Of a DNA stretch of 64,000 nt, positions 1-8,268 are shown piece after piece; position 1 is the first letter of the stretch; each line of letters starts with the position of its first letter. The DNA is from Pseudomonas sp. dw_612. GTDB taxonomy: Bacteria; Pseudomonadota; Gammaproteobacteria; Pseudomonadales; Pseudomonadaceae. The notes beneath the pieces were generated by a model. It was not told the DNA's origin. It saw only the letters and a list, made by a program, of their open reading frames with translations, and made no database searches. Location: contig NZ_JAAVVC010000008.1 in NCBI RefSeq assembly GCF_018449725.1, forward strand, positions 203,731 to 267,730, in the 5' to 3' direction. The position numbers and the translations under genes are program-made.

Positions 1-462
1 GGCCAGGCCTTCGACAACGGCTTCTTTATGTCCCTGACCCACGCCAACGGCGTCACCTCGCACCTGGGCGGCAGTTGTCTGCAAAACACCCCCGGACCGC
101 GTTTTCGAGTCACCGGCACCCAAGGCTGCTACAGCGTCGATGGGTTGGACGGGCAGGAGGCCTTGGCGCTGGCCGGGCTCTCGCCAAAATCCGAAGGCGA
201 ATGCTGGGGTGTTGAAGAGCACCGGCGCTGGGGTTGGTTCGAACAGGGCGAAGTGCGCGAGCGCGTGCCGTCCGAGCGCGGTTGCTGGAACCAGTTCTAT
301 TTACAGCTACAAACCGCGTTACAGAGCGGTGGCCCACTGCCGGTCGAGGCCCGTGATGCACTGGCGGCCACCCGTGTGCTGGACGCTGCGCGATTGAGCG
401 CTGAACGCCAGCAAGTGGTGGAATTGGGCCAGTTCGACGCCCGTGGAATAAAATCAGAATAA
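1..462 (+). CDS. Gfo/Idh/MocA-family oxidoreductase, C-terminal part (5' end outside window)
   Basis: The reading frame is open from base 1 and stops with TAA at 460-462, so only the last 153 residues are visible. They look like the C-terminal dimerisation and substrate domain of NAD(P)-dependent sugar or inositol dehydrogenases of the Gfo/Idh/MocA family, with a beta-sheet-like stretch around GGSCLQNTPGPRFRVTGTQG followed by a helical tail. The Rossmann domain lies upstream of the window. Its closeness to a ribose/inositol-type ABC transporter suggests a sugar or cyclitol catabolic cluster; myo-inositol is one candidate substrate. The family is recognised by overall similarity, not by a catalytic motif, so the substrate is unassigned. 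Confidence 0.75.
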   Translation, partial: GQAFDNGFFMSLTHANGVTSHLGGSCLQNTPGPRFRVTGTQGCYSVDGLDGQEALALAGLSPKSEGECWGVEEHRRWGWFEQGEVRERVPSERGCWNQFYLQLQTALQSGGPLPVEARDALAATRVLDAARLSAERQQVVELGQFDARGIKSE

Positions 463-829
463 AATTCTAAAATGAGTTGATATAGAAATTATTTTCCAAT
501 AAAGTCATTTCCAGGTTGCCGACAATCAACGTCCAATCACGCTCAAGCCAGGCTTGAACGGGTGCAGGACGAACCAAAAACAAGAAACAAAAGCCAGGTA
601 CCGTCGATGAAAACCTTTAACGCTGCTTTGCATGTTTTACGTTCCGCTTCACACCTCTTTCGCGACCTGCCTCGCGCCTCGTTTCATTCCATTTCCCGTT
701 TGCTGTGCGTTGAACGCAACGGCGCCCTGGTCTGCTGCATCCCAGGCGCACCGATTGTCCGCTTGCCCCGTCACTGAAATCGTCACGCCTTATCCATAAA
801 ACCAACAAGAATGTGGAGAAAGACTTTTC
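463..829 (+). promoter_or_regulatory. Intergenic region before the sugar ABC operon, AT-rich start
   Basis: This 367-base gap separates the oxidoreductase from the transporter. Bases about 463-515 are much richer in A and T than the surroundings and hold an imperfect palindrome GAAATTATTTTCC at 485-497, a plausible operator for a sugar-responsive regulator. A 71-codon open frame at 562-777 has no family resemblance and I do not call it a gene. No intrinsic terminator is obvious. The promoter role is inferred from position. Confidence 0.35.
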
Positions 830-1756
830 ATGAAGACCCAGATCCGTTTCACCGCACTTGCCTTGTCCCTGATGTTCGCCAGCGGCGCTGCACTGGCCGA
901 TATGAAGATCGGTGTGAGCATGTCCCAGTTCGATGACACCTGGCTGACCTACCTGCGCGAATCCATGGACAAGAAAGCCAAGTCCTACCCCGATGGCGTG
1001 CAGCTGCAATTCGAAGATGCCCGCAGCGATGTGGTCAAGCAGTTGAGCCAGGTGGAAAACTTCATCAGCCAGAAGGTCGATGCCATTGTGGTCAACCCGG
1101 TGGACACCGCCGCCACCCGTAAAATCACGGACGCCGCGGTCAAGGCCGGTATTCCGCTGGTCTACGTCAACCGTCGCCCGGATGACCTGAAACTGCCCAA
1201 AGGCGTGGTCACCGTCGCTTCCAATGACCTGGAGGCCGGTGAAATGCAGATGCAGTACCTGGCCGACAAAATGGGCGGCAAGGGCGACATCGTGATTCTG
1301 CTCGGCGATCTGGCAAACAACTCCACCACCAACCGCACCAAAGGCGTCAAAGAGGTGCTGGCCAAATACCCGAACATCAAGATCGAGCAGGAGCAGACCG
1401 GTACCTGGCTGCGGGATAAAGGCATGACCCTGGTCAACGACTGGCTGACCCAGGGCCGCAAGTTCGATGCGGTGGTGGCCAACAACGACGAAATGGCGAT
1501 CGGTGCCGCGATGGCCCTGAGTCAGGCCGGCGTCGACAAAAGCACGGTGCTGATCGCCGGGGTCGACGGTACGCCGGACGGCTTGAACGCGATCAAGAAA
1601 GGCAACATGGCGGTCTCGGTGTTCCAGGACGCCAAAGGTCAGGCGGATGGTTCCATCGACACGGCGGTGAAAATGGCCAAGAACGAACCGGTTGAACAGA
1701 ACGTCTGGGTGCCCTACCGCTTGATCACCCCGCAAAACGTCGACACGTTCAAATAG
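830..1756 (+). CDS. Sugar ABC transporter, periplasmic binding protein (ribose/inositol type)
   Basis: This 308-aa protein has a Sec signal peptide of about 23 residues ending in ALA before DMKIG, then a two-lobe periplasmic binding protein of the RbsB/type 1 family. Typical stretches are QVENFISQKVDAIVVNP, VNRRPDD and VVANNDEMAIGAAMA. It delivers a sugar or cyclitol to the ATPase and permease encoded directly downstream. It resembles rhizopine/myo-inositol binding proteins as much as ribose ones, and the neighbouring Gfo/Idh/MocA gene fits inositol, but the ligand is not proven. The ATG at 830 has GGAGAAAG about nine bases upstream. The 70-base gap to the ATPase gene suggests one operon. Confidence 0.88.
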   Translation: MKTQIRFTALALSLMFASGAALADMKIGVSMSQFDDTWLTYLRESMDKKAKSYPDGVQLQFEDARSDVVKQLSQVENFISQKVDAIVVNPVDTAATRKITDAAVKAGIPLVYVNRRPDDLKLPKGVVTVASNDLEAGEMQMQYLADKMGGKGDIVILLGDLANNSTTNRTKGVKEVLAKYPNIKIEQEQTGTWLRDKGMTLVNDWLTQGRKFDAVVANNDEMAIGAAMALSQAGVDKSTVLIAGVDGTPDGLNAIKKGNMAVSVFQDAKGQADGSIDTAVKMAKNEPVEQNVWVPYRLITPQNVDTFK

Positions 1757-1826
1757 CCTGTCCGTTCAATAACAACAATAAGCACGCAAGGTTGCCACCG
1801 CGACCTTGCTGATGGAGTACCTGATC

Positions 1827-3392
1827 ATGTTCGCTTCAGCGACTGTTTCGAGCACCCCGTTGGTGGGTAGCCAGCCAACCGCAACACCTGTCGATGAGCC
1901 GTACCTGCTGGAGATCATCAACGTCAGCAAGGGTTTTCCCGGTGTGGTGGCCTTGTCCGATGTGCAACTGCGGGTGCGCCCCGGTTCCGTGCTGGCCTTG
2001 ATGGGCGAGAACGGCGCGGGCAAATCGACCCTGATGAAAATCATCGCCGGCATCTACCAGCCGGACGCCGGTGAAATTCGCCTGCGGGGCAAACCGGTGG
2101 TCTTCGAAACGCCCTTGGCGGCGTTGCAGTCCGGGATCGCGATGATCCACCAGGAACTGAATCTGATGCCGCACATGAGCATCGCCGAGAACATCTGGAT
2201 CGGTCGCGAGCAGCTCAACGGCTTCCACATGATCGATCACCGCGAAATGCACCGCTGCACGGCGAAACTGCTGGAACGCCTGCGCATCAACCTCGATCCG
2301 GAAGAGCAGGTCGGCAACCTGAGCATCGCCGAACGGCAGATGGTCGAGATCGCCAAGGCTGTGTCCTACGATTCCGACGTCCTGATCATGGACGAACCGA
2401 CCTCGGCCATCACCGACAAGGAAGTCGCCCACCTGTTCTCGATCATTGCCGACCTCAAGAGCCAGGGCAAAGGCATCATCTACATCACCCACAAAATGAA
2501 CGAAGTGTTCGCCATCGCCGACGAAGTGGCGGTGTTCCGTGACGGCGCCTACATCGGCCTGCAACGGGCCGACAGCATGGACGGCGACAGCCTGATTTCG
2601 ATGATGGTCGGCCGTGAGCTGAGCCAGTTGTTCCCGGTGCGCGAGAAGCCGATTGGCGATTTGCTGCTGTCGGTGCGCGACCTCAAGCTCGACGGCATTT
2701 TCAAAGGCGTGTCCTTTGACCTGCATGCCGGGGAGATTCTCGGCATCGCCGGGTTGATGGGCTCCGGGCGGACCAACGTCGCCGAAGCGATTTTCGGCAT
2801 CACTCCCAGCGACGGCGGCGAGATTCGCCTCGATGGTCAGGTGGTGCGTATCAGCGATCCGCACATGGCCATTGAGAAGGGCTTCGCGCTGTTGACCGAG
2901 GATCGCAAACTCAGTGGCCTGTTCCCGTGCCTGTCGGTGCTGGAAAACATGGAAATGGCCGTGCTGCCGCATTACGCCGGTCACGGTTTCATCCAGCAGA
3001 AAGCCCTGCGGGTGTTGTGCGAAGACATGTGCAAGAAGCTGCGGGTCAAGACCCCGTCGCTGGAGCAATGCATCGACACCTTGTCCGGCGGTAATCAACA
3101 GAAAGCCTTGCTGGCACGCTGGCTGATGACCAATCCCCGGATCCTGATTCTCGACGAGCCAACCCGTGGCATCGATGTCGGCGCCAAGGCCGAGATTTAT
3201 CGGCTCATCTCTTACCTCGCCAGCGAAGGCATGGCGGTGATCATGATTTCCTCGGAACTGCCGGAAGTGCTCGGCATGAGCGACCGGGTGATGGTCATGC
3301 ACGAGGGCGACCTGATGGGCACCCTCGACCGCAGCGAAGCGACCCAGGAACGGGTGATGCAATTGGCCTCGGGCATGTCCGCGGTTCACTAA
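1827..3392 (+). CDS. Sugar ABC transporter ATP-binding protein, double-ATPase (RbsA/MglA type)
   Basis: The protein carries two fused ABC ATPase domains, the normal 500-520 residue layout for monosaccharide importers. The N-terminal half has a full Walker A (GENGAGKST), a signature region LSIAERQMVEIAKA and Walker B LIMDEPTSA. The C-terminal half has the degenerate Walker A usual for this family (GLMGSGRTN) with LSGGNQQKALLARWL and LILDEPTRGIDVG. I chose the ATG at 1827 because GGAG lies nine bases upstream; an earlier in-frame ATG at 1812 overlaps that site, and a TTG is at 1806. It powers the permease encoded next. Confidence 0.92.
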   Translation: MFASATVSSTPLVGSQPTATPVDEPYLLEIINVSKGFPGVVALSDVQLRVRPGSVLALMGENGAGKSTLMKIIAGIYQPDAGEIRLRGKPVVFETPLAALQSGIAMIHQELNLMPHMSIAENIWIGREQLNGFHMIDHREMHRCTAKLLERLRINLDPEEQVGNLSIAERQMVEIAKAVSYDSDVLIMDEPTSAITDKEVAHLFSIIADLKSQGKGIIYITHKMNEVFAIADEVAVFRDGAYIGLQRADSMDGDSLISMMVGRELSQLFPVREKPIGDLLLSVRDLKLDGIFKGVSFDLHAGEILGIAGLMGSGRTNVAEAIFGITPSDGGEIRLDGQVVRISDPHMAIEKGFALLTEDRKLSGLFPCLSVLENMEMAVLPHYAGHGFIQQKALRVLCEDMCKKLRVKTPSLEQCIDTLSGGNQQKALLARWLMTNPRILILDEPTRGIDVGAKAEIYRLISYLASEGMAVIMISSELPEVLGMSDRVMVMHEGDLMGTLDRSEATQERVMQLASGMSAVH

Positions 3393-3449
3393 TTGATGTC
3401 GGCGATGGCTGCGGCCAGCGCTGGCGACGGGATAGAAGGGTGAGTGGTT

Positions 3450-4472
3450 ATGAACGCGATACTGGAAAACAAGCCAGCAACGGCACCGACCAAGAGTCGT
3501 CGGCGCTTTCCGACGGAACTGAGCATCTTCCTGGTGCTGATCGGCATCGGCCTGGTCTTTGAAGTGTTCGGCTGGATCGTGCGCGATCAGAGTTTCCTGA
3601 TGAACTCCCAGCGTCTGGTGCTGATGATCCTGCAAGTGTCGATCATCGGCCTGCTGGCCATCGGTGTGACCCAGGTGATTATCACCACCGGTATCGACCT
3701 GTCCTCCGGTTCGGTGCTGGCGCTGTCGGCGATGATTGCCGCCAGCCTGGCCCAGACCTCGGACTTTGCCCGGGCGGTGTTTCCGTCGCTGACCGATTTG
3801 CCGGTGTGGATACCGGTGATTGCCGGGCTTGGGGTCGGGTTGCTGGCGGGGGCGATCAACGGCAGCATCATTGCGATCACCGGAATCCCGCCTTTTATTG
3901 CCACCCTCGGCATGATGGTCTCGGCCCGTGGTCTGGCGCGGTATTACACCGAAGGCCAACCGGTGAGCATGTTGTCCGATTCCTACACCGCCATCGGCCA
4001 CGGCGCCATGCCGGTCATCATTTTCCTGGTGGTGGCGGTGATCTTCCACATCGCCCTGCGCTACACCAAGTACGGCAAATACACCTACGCCATCGGCGGC
4101 AACATGCAGGCGGCGCGGACTTCCGGGATCAACGTCAAGCGGCATCTGGTGATCGTCTACAGCATCGCCGGGTTGCTCGCGGGCCTGGCAGGTGTGGTGG
4201 CTTCGGCCCGTGCCGCGACCGGGCAGGCCGGGATGGGCATGTCGTATGAACTGGATGCGATTGCCGCTGCGGTGATCGGCGGCACCAGCCTGGCGGGCGG
4301 CGTCGGGCGCATCACCGGGACCGTGATTGGCGCGTTGATTCTCGGGGTGATGGCCAGCGGCTTTACCTTTGTCGGGGTTGATGCGTATATTCAGGACATC
4401 ATCAAAGGATTGATTATTGTTGTGGCCGTGGTCATCGACCAGTACCGCAACAAGCGCAAACTCAAGCGCTGA
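3450..4472 (+). CDS. Sugar ABC transporter permease (RbsC type)
   Basis: This 340-aa polytopic inner-membrane protein belongs to the BPD_transp_2 (RbsC/AraH) family. After a basic N-terminal tail (KSRRR) it has eight to ten hydrophobic segments. It contains the family stretches GVTQVIITTGIDLSSGSVLAL near residue 75 and AIGGNMQAARTSGINV near 205, where the coupling helix meets the ATPase, and GGTSLAGGVGRITGT near 280. It is the third gene of the transporter operon. The ATG at 3450 has GGGTGAG six to seven bases upstream; an in-frame GTG at 3444 is less well placed. A strong hairpin follows the stop codon. Confidence 0.92.
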   Translation: MNAILENKPATAPTKSRRRFPTELSIFLVLIGIGLVFEVFGWIVRDQSFLMNSQRLVLMILQVSIIGLLAIGVTQVIITTGIDLSSGSVLALSAMIAASLAQTSDFARAVFPSLTDLPVWIPVIAGLGVGLLAGAINGSIIAITGIPPFIATLGMMVSARGLARYYTEGQPVSMLSDSYTAIGHGAMPVIIFLVVAVIFHIALRYTKYGKYTYAIGGNMQAARTSGINVKRHLVIVYSIAGLLAGLAGVVASARAATGQAGMGMSYELDAIAAAVIGGTSLAGGVGRITGTVIGALILGVMASGFTFVGVDAYIQDIIKGLIIVVAVVIDQYRNKRKLKR

Positions 4473-4492
4473 ATCCGAAACAAACCGCAAAA

Positions 4493-4519
4493 TGCGCCAC
4501 GCCTGATCCGCGTGGCGCA
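4493..4519 (+). terminator. Hairpin terminator after the sugar ABC operon
   Basis: A perfect 10-base stem, TGCGCCACGC at 4493-4502 and GCGTGGCGCA at 4510-4519, closes a 7-base loop 20 bases after the permease stop. Only a weak U-rich tract (GTTTGTCTTCT) follows, so it may be a weak terminator or a 3'-end stabiliser. Confidence 0.65.
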
Positions 4520-4798
4520 GCCGTTTGTCTTCTATATACAGCCGCTTGACTGAATTTCTTGCTATAAACGCACTCCGATAACCACCGCAACCGCTGCCAA
4601 AGCGCACTTTCCGGGTGTTGTCGGACAAATTCGCTGTCTTTTCAGTTGCTGAGGCCTCAAGTCGGCCTTAGACTGCCGCCCCTCGTAAATTGAGTGCCGG
4701 GTGGCGCTTGGAGTACATGGCGCCTTTCCGACGGCCGACGAGGTCCGACGGAACGCTCCCTAATTCGCCTTAATGCACGTTTTTTTATAGAGATATCA
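4520..4798 (+). promoter_or_regulatory. Leader with two potential hairpins before the DksA-like gene
   Basis: The 279 bases between the terminator and the dksA-like ATG hold potential RNA hairpins GGCGC (4703-4707) with GCGCC (4720-4724) and TTCCG (4726-4730) with CGGAA (4749-4753). The loop of the first contains TTGGAG, and a run of T's lies at about 4780-4786. This suggests a structured 5' leader, but no named RNA family is recognised. Confidence 0.3.
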
Positions 4799-5203
4799 AT
4801 GACAAAGGACAAGTTGCTGGCCATGCCGGCGGATGACTACATGAATGCCGAGCAACATGCTTTTTTCTATGAGCTGTTGCAGAACATGAAAGTCGAAACC
4901 CACGAGCGCATCGAACAGAACCGTATCGCCATCGAAAGCCTGGACACTCCGGCTGACCCGGCCGATGCGGCTTCCGTTGAAGAAGAGCGCACCTGGCTGG
5001 TCAACGCGATCGATCGCGACCAGCGCATGCTGCCTCAGTTGGAACAGGCTCTGGAACGCATCAAAGAAGACAGCTTCGGCTGGTGCGACGACAGCGGAGA
5101 GGCCATTGGCCTGAAACGCCTGCTGATCAGCCCGACCACCAAGTACTGCATCGAAGCTCAAGAGCGCCACGAGCAAATCGACAAGCACCAGCGTCAGGCT
5201 TGA
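4799..5203 (+). CDS. DksA-family transcription factor with degenerate zinc finger (DksA2-like)
   Basis: This 134-aa protein aligns with DksA, which binds in the RNA polymerase secondary channel and works with ppGpp. The coiled-coil tip motif DPADAAS (residues 53-59) keeps the acidic residues and alanine of E. coli DksA (DPADRAA). In the C-terminal finger only two of the four zinc cysteines remain: C96 (GWCDDSGE) and C117 (KYCIEAQ). The other two positions are Ser and Ala. This is the pattern of P. aeruginosa DksA2, a zinc-independent paralogue that replaces DksA under zinc limitation. I saw no clear Zur box upstream. An in-frame extension starts at 4694, but the ATG at 4799 gives the family length and N-terminus. 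Confidence 0.85.
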   Translation: MTKDKLLAMPADDYMNAEQHAFFYELLQNMKVETHERIEQNRIAIESLDTPADPADAASVEEERTWLVNAIDRDQRMLPQLEQALERIKEDSFGWCDDSGEAIGLKRLLISPTTKYCIEAQERHEQIDKHQRQA

Positions 5204-5240
5204 TTCTGCAAGGCAACCCACACATTGTGGGGTGCCCTGA

Positions 5241-5305
5241 AAAGATCGCAGCCTTCGGCAGCGCCTACACCGATCCCGTAGGAGCTGCCGAAGGCTGCGA
5301 TCTTT
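5241..5305. repeat. Class C inverted repeat (paired GATCGCAGCCTTCGGCAGC arms)
   Basis: Two arms of about 28 bases, one from 5241 and its near-complement ending at 5305, flank a loop of about 10 bases. The arm core is GATCGCAGCCTTCGGCAG. The same element recurs at 13787, 42049 and 54355. Placed just after the dksA-like gene, it can form a strong hairpin flanked by A/T runs and may end transcription from both sides. Confidence 0.85.
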
Positions 5306-5441
5306 GCTTTTCGTCGTCTGCGAAACTCTCCGCACTTCTTTTGACCTGCTGCAACATCCACTACTAACGGACCATAGATAATGGCCCACTAGTGGCGTTT
5401 AATGCAGTCACAACAAATAGAAATCGCATGGGGTGACGAAG

Positions 5442-7046
5442 ATGACGAGAGACGGATCTCTGGTTGGGCATGTGCCTGCACCAGTGCTTGCGCCGAAAAA
5501 CCTCTGGCTGACGCCCACTGTGCAAAGCATCGCCCTGGTGCTGTTGCTCTGTGGCATGAGCCTGGGCGGCGCATCGCTTTACATCGGCCTGCCCGTGGCG
5601 GTGCTGATCATCTGGCTGCCGCGCCTGCGTTCGCGCGCGATCCCCGATTCAACCCCGGCGGACAACACCAGCGCCATCGCCGAGCTGACCCGCGACCTTT
5701 CCTACACCACCAGTCACAACGCACTGTCCGCCGCTGGCGTGGCGTTTTCGGTCAAGCAACTGGCCGAGAAGGTGCAATCACAACTCGACGCGGCCAAGCG
5801 GATCGTCAGCAACGCGGAAGTGATGATCAGCACCGAGCAGGCGACGTCGACACTCAGCCGAGAAGCCCTGACCGCGGCCAGTGAGGCCCACCAGAGCAGT
5901 GCTGCCGGGCGCACCGAACTGATCGAATCCATCTCGCGCATGCATCAGCTCAGCCAACGCGCCAGCGCCAGCCGAGAATTGATCGAAGCCCTGAGTTTGC
6001 GCAGCGATGACATTCAGCGGGTTACCCTGGTGATCCAGTCCATCGCCAGCCAGACCAACCTGCTGGCGCTGAACGCCGCCATCGAAGCGGCACGGGCCGG
6101 GGAACACGGTCGCGGGTTTGCGGTGGTGGCGGATGAAGTGCGCGGCCTCGCTGCCCGCACCGCAACGGCGACCGGTGAAGTCGGGGAGATGGTCGCCGAC
6201 ATCCAGCAACGCACAGCGCAAGTGGTGGAGCAGATTCGCCAGCTCTCCAGCGACCTGGACGTCGGCGTCAAACAGGTGGAACACACCGGCCAGCATCTGG
6301 AAAACATCGCGCGCCTGGCTGCCGGTGTGGAGCATCAGGTCGGCGAAATCGCCCGGGGCGCCGACACCAACCGCGAACAACTGGACAGCCTGTTTCATGC
6401 CATCGAGCAGATGCGCAGCGATTTGGCGATCAGTGATCAGCAGACTCAGCATCTGGCCAAGGCTGCGGTGCAGATGGAAGGGCAGGCTGAAACCATCAGC
6501 GAGCGCCTGGCTGAGGTCGGGCTGGACGACTATCACCAACGGATTTATGACCTGGCCCGTGAGGGTGCGAGTCAGATTGCCGCGCGTTTTGAGGCGGATA
6601 TCGATCAGGGGCGGGTCAGCCTCGATGACCTGTTCGATCGCAATTACCAGGCGATTCCCAACACCAGCCCGGCCAAGTTCCAGACGCGCTTCGACCGTTA
6701 CACCGATCAGGTGTTGCCGGCGATTCAGGAACCGCTGCTACCGCGTCATGAGGGTTTGGTATTTGCCATCGCCTGCACCCAGCAGGGCTACGTGCCGACT
6801 CATAACACGGTGTTCAGCCAACCGCTGACCGGGGATGCTCAGGTCGATACCTTGCAGAACCGCACCAAACGCAAGTTCGCTGATCGCACCGGGATTCGTT
6901 GTGGCAGCCATCAGCAGCCGGTGCTGTTGCAGACGTATACCCGCGATACCGGTGAGTTGATGCACGACTTGTCGGTGCCGATCATGGTCAAGGGGCGGCA
7001 TTGGGGTGGGTTGCGGTTGGGGTATAAACCGGAGAAACCACGCTAG
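5442..7046 (+). CDS. Methyl-accepting chemotaxis protein with C-terminal extra domain
   Basis: This 534-aa receptor has two hydrophobic stretches near residues 25-60 and almost no periplasmic loop, so it is anchored but not a classical external sensor. The signalling hairpin includes the conserved tip IASQTNLLALNAAIEAARAG followed by GRGFAVVADEVRGLA (about 200-250). After the hairpin, residues about 360-534 form an additional globular region containing LDDLFDRNYQAIPNTSP, HNTVFSQP and NRTKRKFADRTG, as found at the C-terminus of several bacterial chemoreceptors. It may sense an intracellular signal, but the ligand is unknown. The ATG at 5442 has GGGGTGA five bases upstream; a GTG at 5433 is possible. 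The gene stands alone. Confidence 0.88.
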   Translation: MTRDGSLVGHVPAPVLAPKNLWLTPTVQSIALVLLLCGMSLGGASLYIGLPVAVLIIWLPRLRSRAIPDSTPADNTSAIAELTRDLSYTTSHNALSAAGVAFSVKQLAEKVQSQLDAAKRIVSNAEVMISTEQATSTLSREALTAASEAHQSSAAGRTELIESISRMHQLSQRASASRELIEALSLRSDDIQRVTLVIQSIASQTNLLALNAAIEAARAGEHGRGFAVVADEVRGLAARTATATGEVGEMVADIQQRTAQVVEQIRQLSSDLDVGVKQVEHTGQHLENIARLAAGVEHQVGEIARGADTNREQLDSLFHAIEQMRSDLAISDQQTQHLAKAAVQMEGQAETISERLAEVGLDDYHQRIYDLAREGASQIAARFEADIDQGRVSLDDLFDRNYQAIPNTSPAKFQTRFDRYTDQVLPAIQEPLLPRHEGLVFAIACTQQGYVPTHNTVFSQPLTGDAQVDTLQNRTKRKFADRTGIRCGSHQQPVLLQTYTRDTGELMHDLSVPIMVKGRHWGGLRLGYKPEKPR

Positions 7047-7088
7047 GTGCGTGGTTCTGTATACAGATGTCGAAGCAAGGTTTCGCCT

Positions 7089-7232
7089 GTAGCAGCTGCC
7101 GAGGTACGAGGCTGCGTTCGGCTGCGCAGCAGTCGTAAAACCTGAACGCGCGGGTCTTACTGAAGAAACGCGCCGGCTGATTTCACGACTGCTTCGCAGC
7201 CGAACGCAGCCTCGTACCTCGACAGCTGCTAC
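7089..7232. repeat. Class B long inverted repeat, 144 bp
   Basis: Arms of about 52 bases begin GTAGCAGCTGCCGAGGTAC at 7089 and return as the complement ending at 7232, with only a few mismatches, around a 40-base core. Related elements of 131-146 bp lie at 32807, 59089 and 62252. No open frame is plausible inside. It lies downstream of the chemoreceptor gene and could form a very long hairpin in RNA. Confidence 0.85.
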
Positions 7233-7262
7233 GAGCGAATGCCAGTTGCTACAGGTGGGGGG

Positions 7263-7502
7263 CTAGTGAACCTGATGCATCCGCAGATTCAGATCATCCA
7301 CCACCCGTGCCCAGTCCGCGTCTTCACGCAGTTGTTCTTTCAGGAAGCCTGCTTGTTGCGGCGTCCAGAATTCGGCGTCGATCAGTTTTTTGTCGTCGGG
7401 AAGTGGTGAGTGACTGCCAATGAAATCGTCGATGGCCTTCTCGCTGGAGTCCAGGCCGAGCTGGTCGAACAAACCTTTTAAATCGTGTGTAGGTGAATCC
7501 AT
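7263..7502 (-). CDS. DUF2789 family protein
   Basis: This small acidic 79-aa protein has the DUF2789 pattern known from many Pseudomonas: an N-terminal helix LKGLFDQLGLDS, then FIGSHSPLPDDKKLIDAEFWTPQQAGFLKEQL broken into two helices, and a tail EDADWARVVDDLN. The function of the family is unknown. The start at 7502 has AAGGAG exactly six bases upstream; the in-frame ATG at 7508 touches that site and is unlikely. It is a single-gene unit between a class B repeat and another small gene on the same strand. Confidence 0.82.
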   Translation of the reverse strand: MDSPTHDLKGLFDQLGLDSSEKAIDDFIGSHSPLPDDKKLIDAEFWTPQQAGFLKEQLREDADWARVVDDLNLRMHQVH

Positions 7503-7632
7503 GTTCATCTCCTTGCGGGTCGCGTCGAGTGCGAGGTCTGAGGGGCGGCTTCACTGCATCTGAGGGAGCCGCGCTTCAGGAGTTCGATTGCGATGGTCGA
7601 AAGCAGGAGAGAGCATAGACGGCAAAGCCGGA

Positions 7633-7863
7633 TCAGGCTTTCAATGCACCGTCATCGACCGCCAGCTTCAACGCCTTGGCGGCTTCCTGGGCGGCGATGA
7701 AGGCGACGTCCGAGGTTTTGAACCAGCGATCCTTCTCGACCTGGTGATAGGTCACGGTGGTCAAGGGTGGTTTGGCACGCATCACAATGACAGCCTGGAA
7801 TTCGCCGTCGACTTCTCTGGCTTCGCCCCGGATAAAAAATTCACCGATATCAAATTCCGTCAC
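7633..7863 (-). CDS. Small conserved-looking protein of unknown function
   Basis: This is a 76-aa protein when started at the GTG at 7863, which has AGGGAAGG seven bases upstream. A longer reading from the ATG at 7929 (98 aa) or 8010 is open but lacks a good ribosome site. The sequence (MTEFDIGEFFIRGEAREVDG, later VTYHQVEKDRWF and AFIAAQEAAKALKLAVDDG) suggests a compact alpha/beta fold with no signal peptide or membrane segment. Codon use looks like that of its neighbours. I recall similar Pseudomonas hypothetical proteins but no named family. Confidence 0.65.
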   Translation of the reverse strand: MTEFDIGEFFIRGEAREVDGEFQAVIVMRAKPPLTTVTYHQVEKDRWFKTSDVAFIAAQEAAKALKLAVDDGALKA

Positions 7864-8019
7864 GTAGCAGCCTTCCCTTGAAAATATTCTGTTGTATTGA
7901 AAACCGTCCGCCGAGGGGCCGGGATTCATGGGTTGCGCAGTATGGCAGTAGTTGCCGGCCGACGGCTGAGTTAAGTCGTCGGCGTGACGAAACGTCATCA
8001 GGGAATGCAAGGCTTGACG

Positions 8020-8268
8020 TCAGGTGCGTGCCGCCAGCGAGCGGGCGAGGGCGCAGGCTTCGTTATGGTCTGCGCGGAAACCTCTGACACGGCCAGTGGC
8101 CGTTTCCTTGATGTGGAAGAACGCCTTGCCGGCCGGCACCACCTGAAAAGCAGGCAGGGCAAGCGCTTGAAGGGTTGGGGCAAAGGCCTGAAACACCAGT
8201 GGGGGCAGGGGCGCCGGAGGGTTTGTGTGAGGCGTCGAGTGCTTCGCAAAGTGGGTCATGGTGCACAT
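8020..8268 (-). CDS. Small hypothetical protein, proline-rich N-terminus
   Basis: This is an 82-aa protein if started at the ATG at 8268, with AAAGGA six bases upstream. The N-terminal part is rich in His, Pro and Thr (HSTPHTNPPAPLPPL). The C-terminal part, FFHIKETATGRVRGFRADHNEACALARSLAA, looks like a short structured domain. There is no signal peptide. An in-frame ATG at 8331 exists but lies farther from a ribosome site. No family is recognised, and the case for a real gene rests on the ribosome site and the protein-like C-terminus. Confidence 0.55.
   Translation of the reverse strand: MCTMTHFAKHSTPHTNPPAPLPPLVFQAFAPTLQALALPAFQVVPAGKAFFHIKETATGRVRGFRADHNEACALARSLAART

Noticed and set aside
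562..777. 71-codon open frame before the sugar-binding protein gene
   Set aside because: It has no good ribosome site, no protein-like composition (many Cys, Arg and Ser) and lies in promoter DNA.
4493..4519. Possible protein-binding operator instead of terminator
   Set aside because: The perfect stem directly after an operon stop fits a 3'-end hairpin better, although the weak U-tract leaves some doubt.
1836..4628. 930-codon open frame on the minus strand opposite the sugar ABC genes
   Set aside because: It is the mirror of the real ATPase and permease genes, rich in His, Gln, Asp and Arg as expected for antisense of GC-rich codons.
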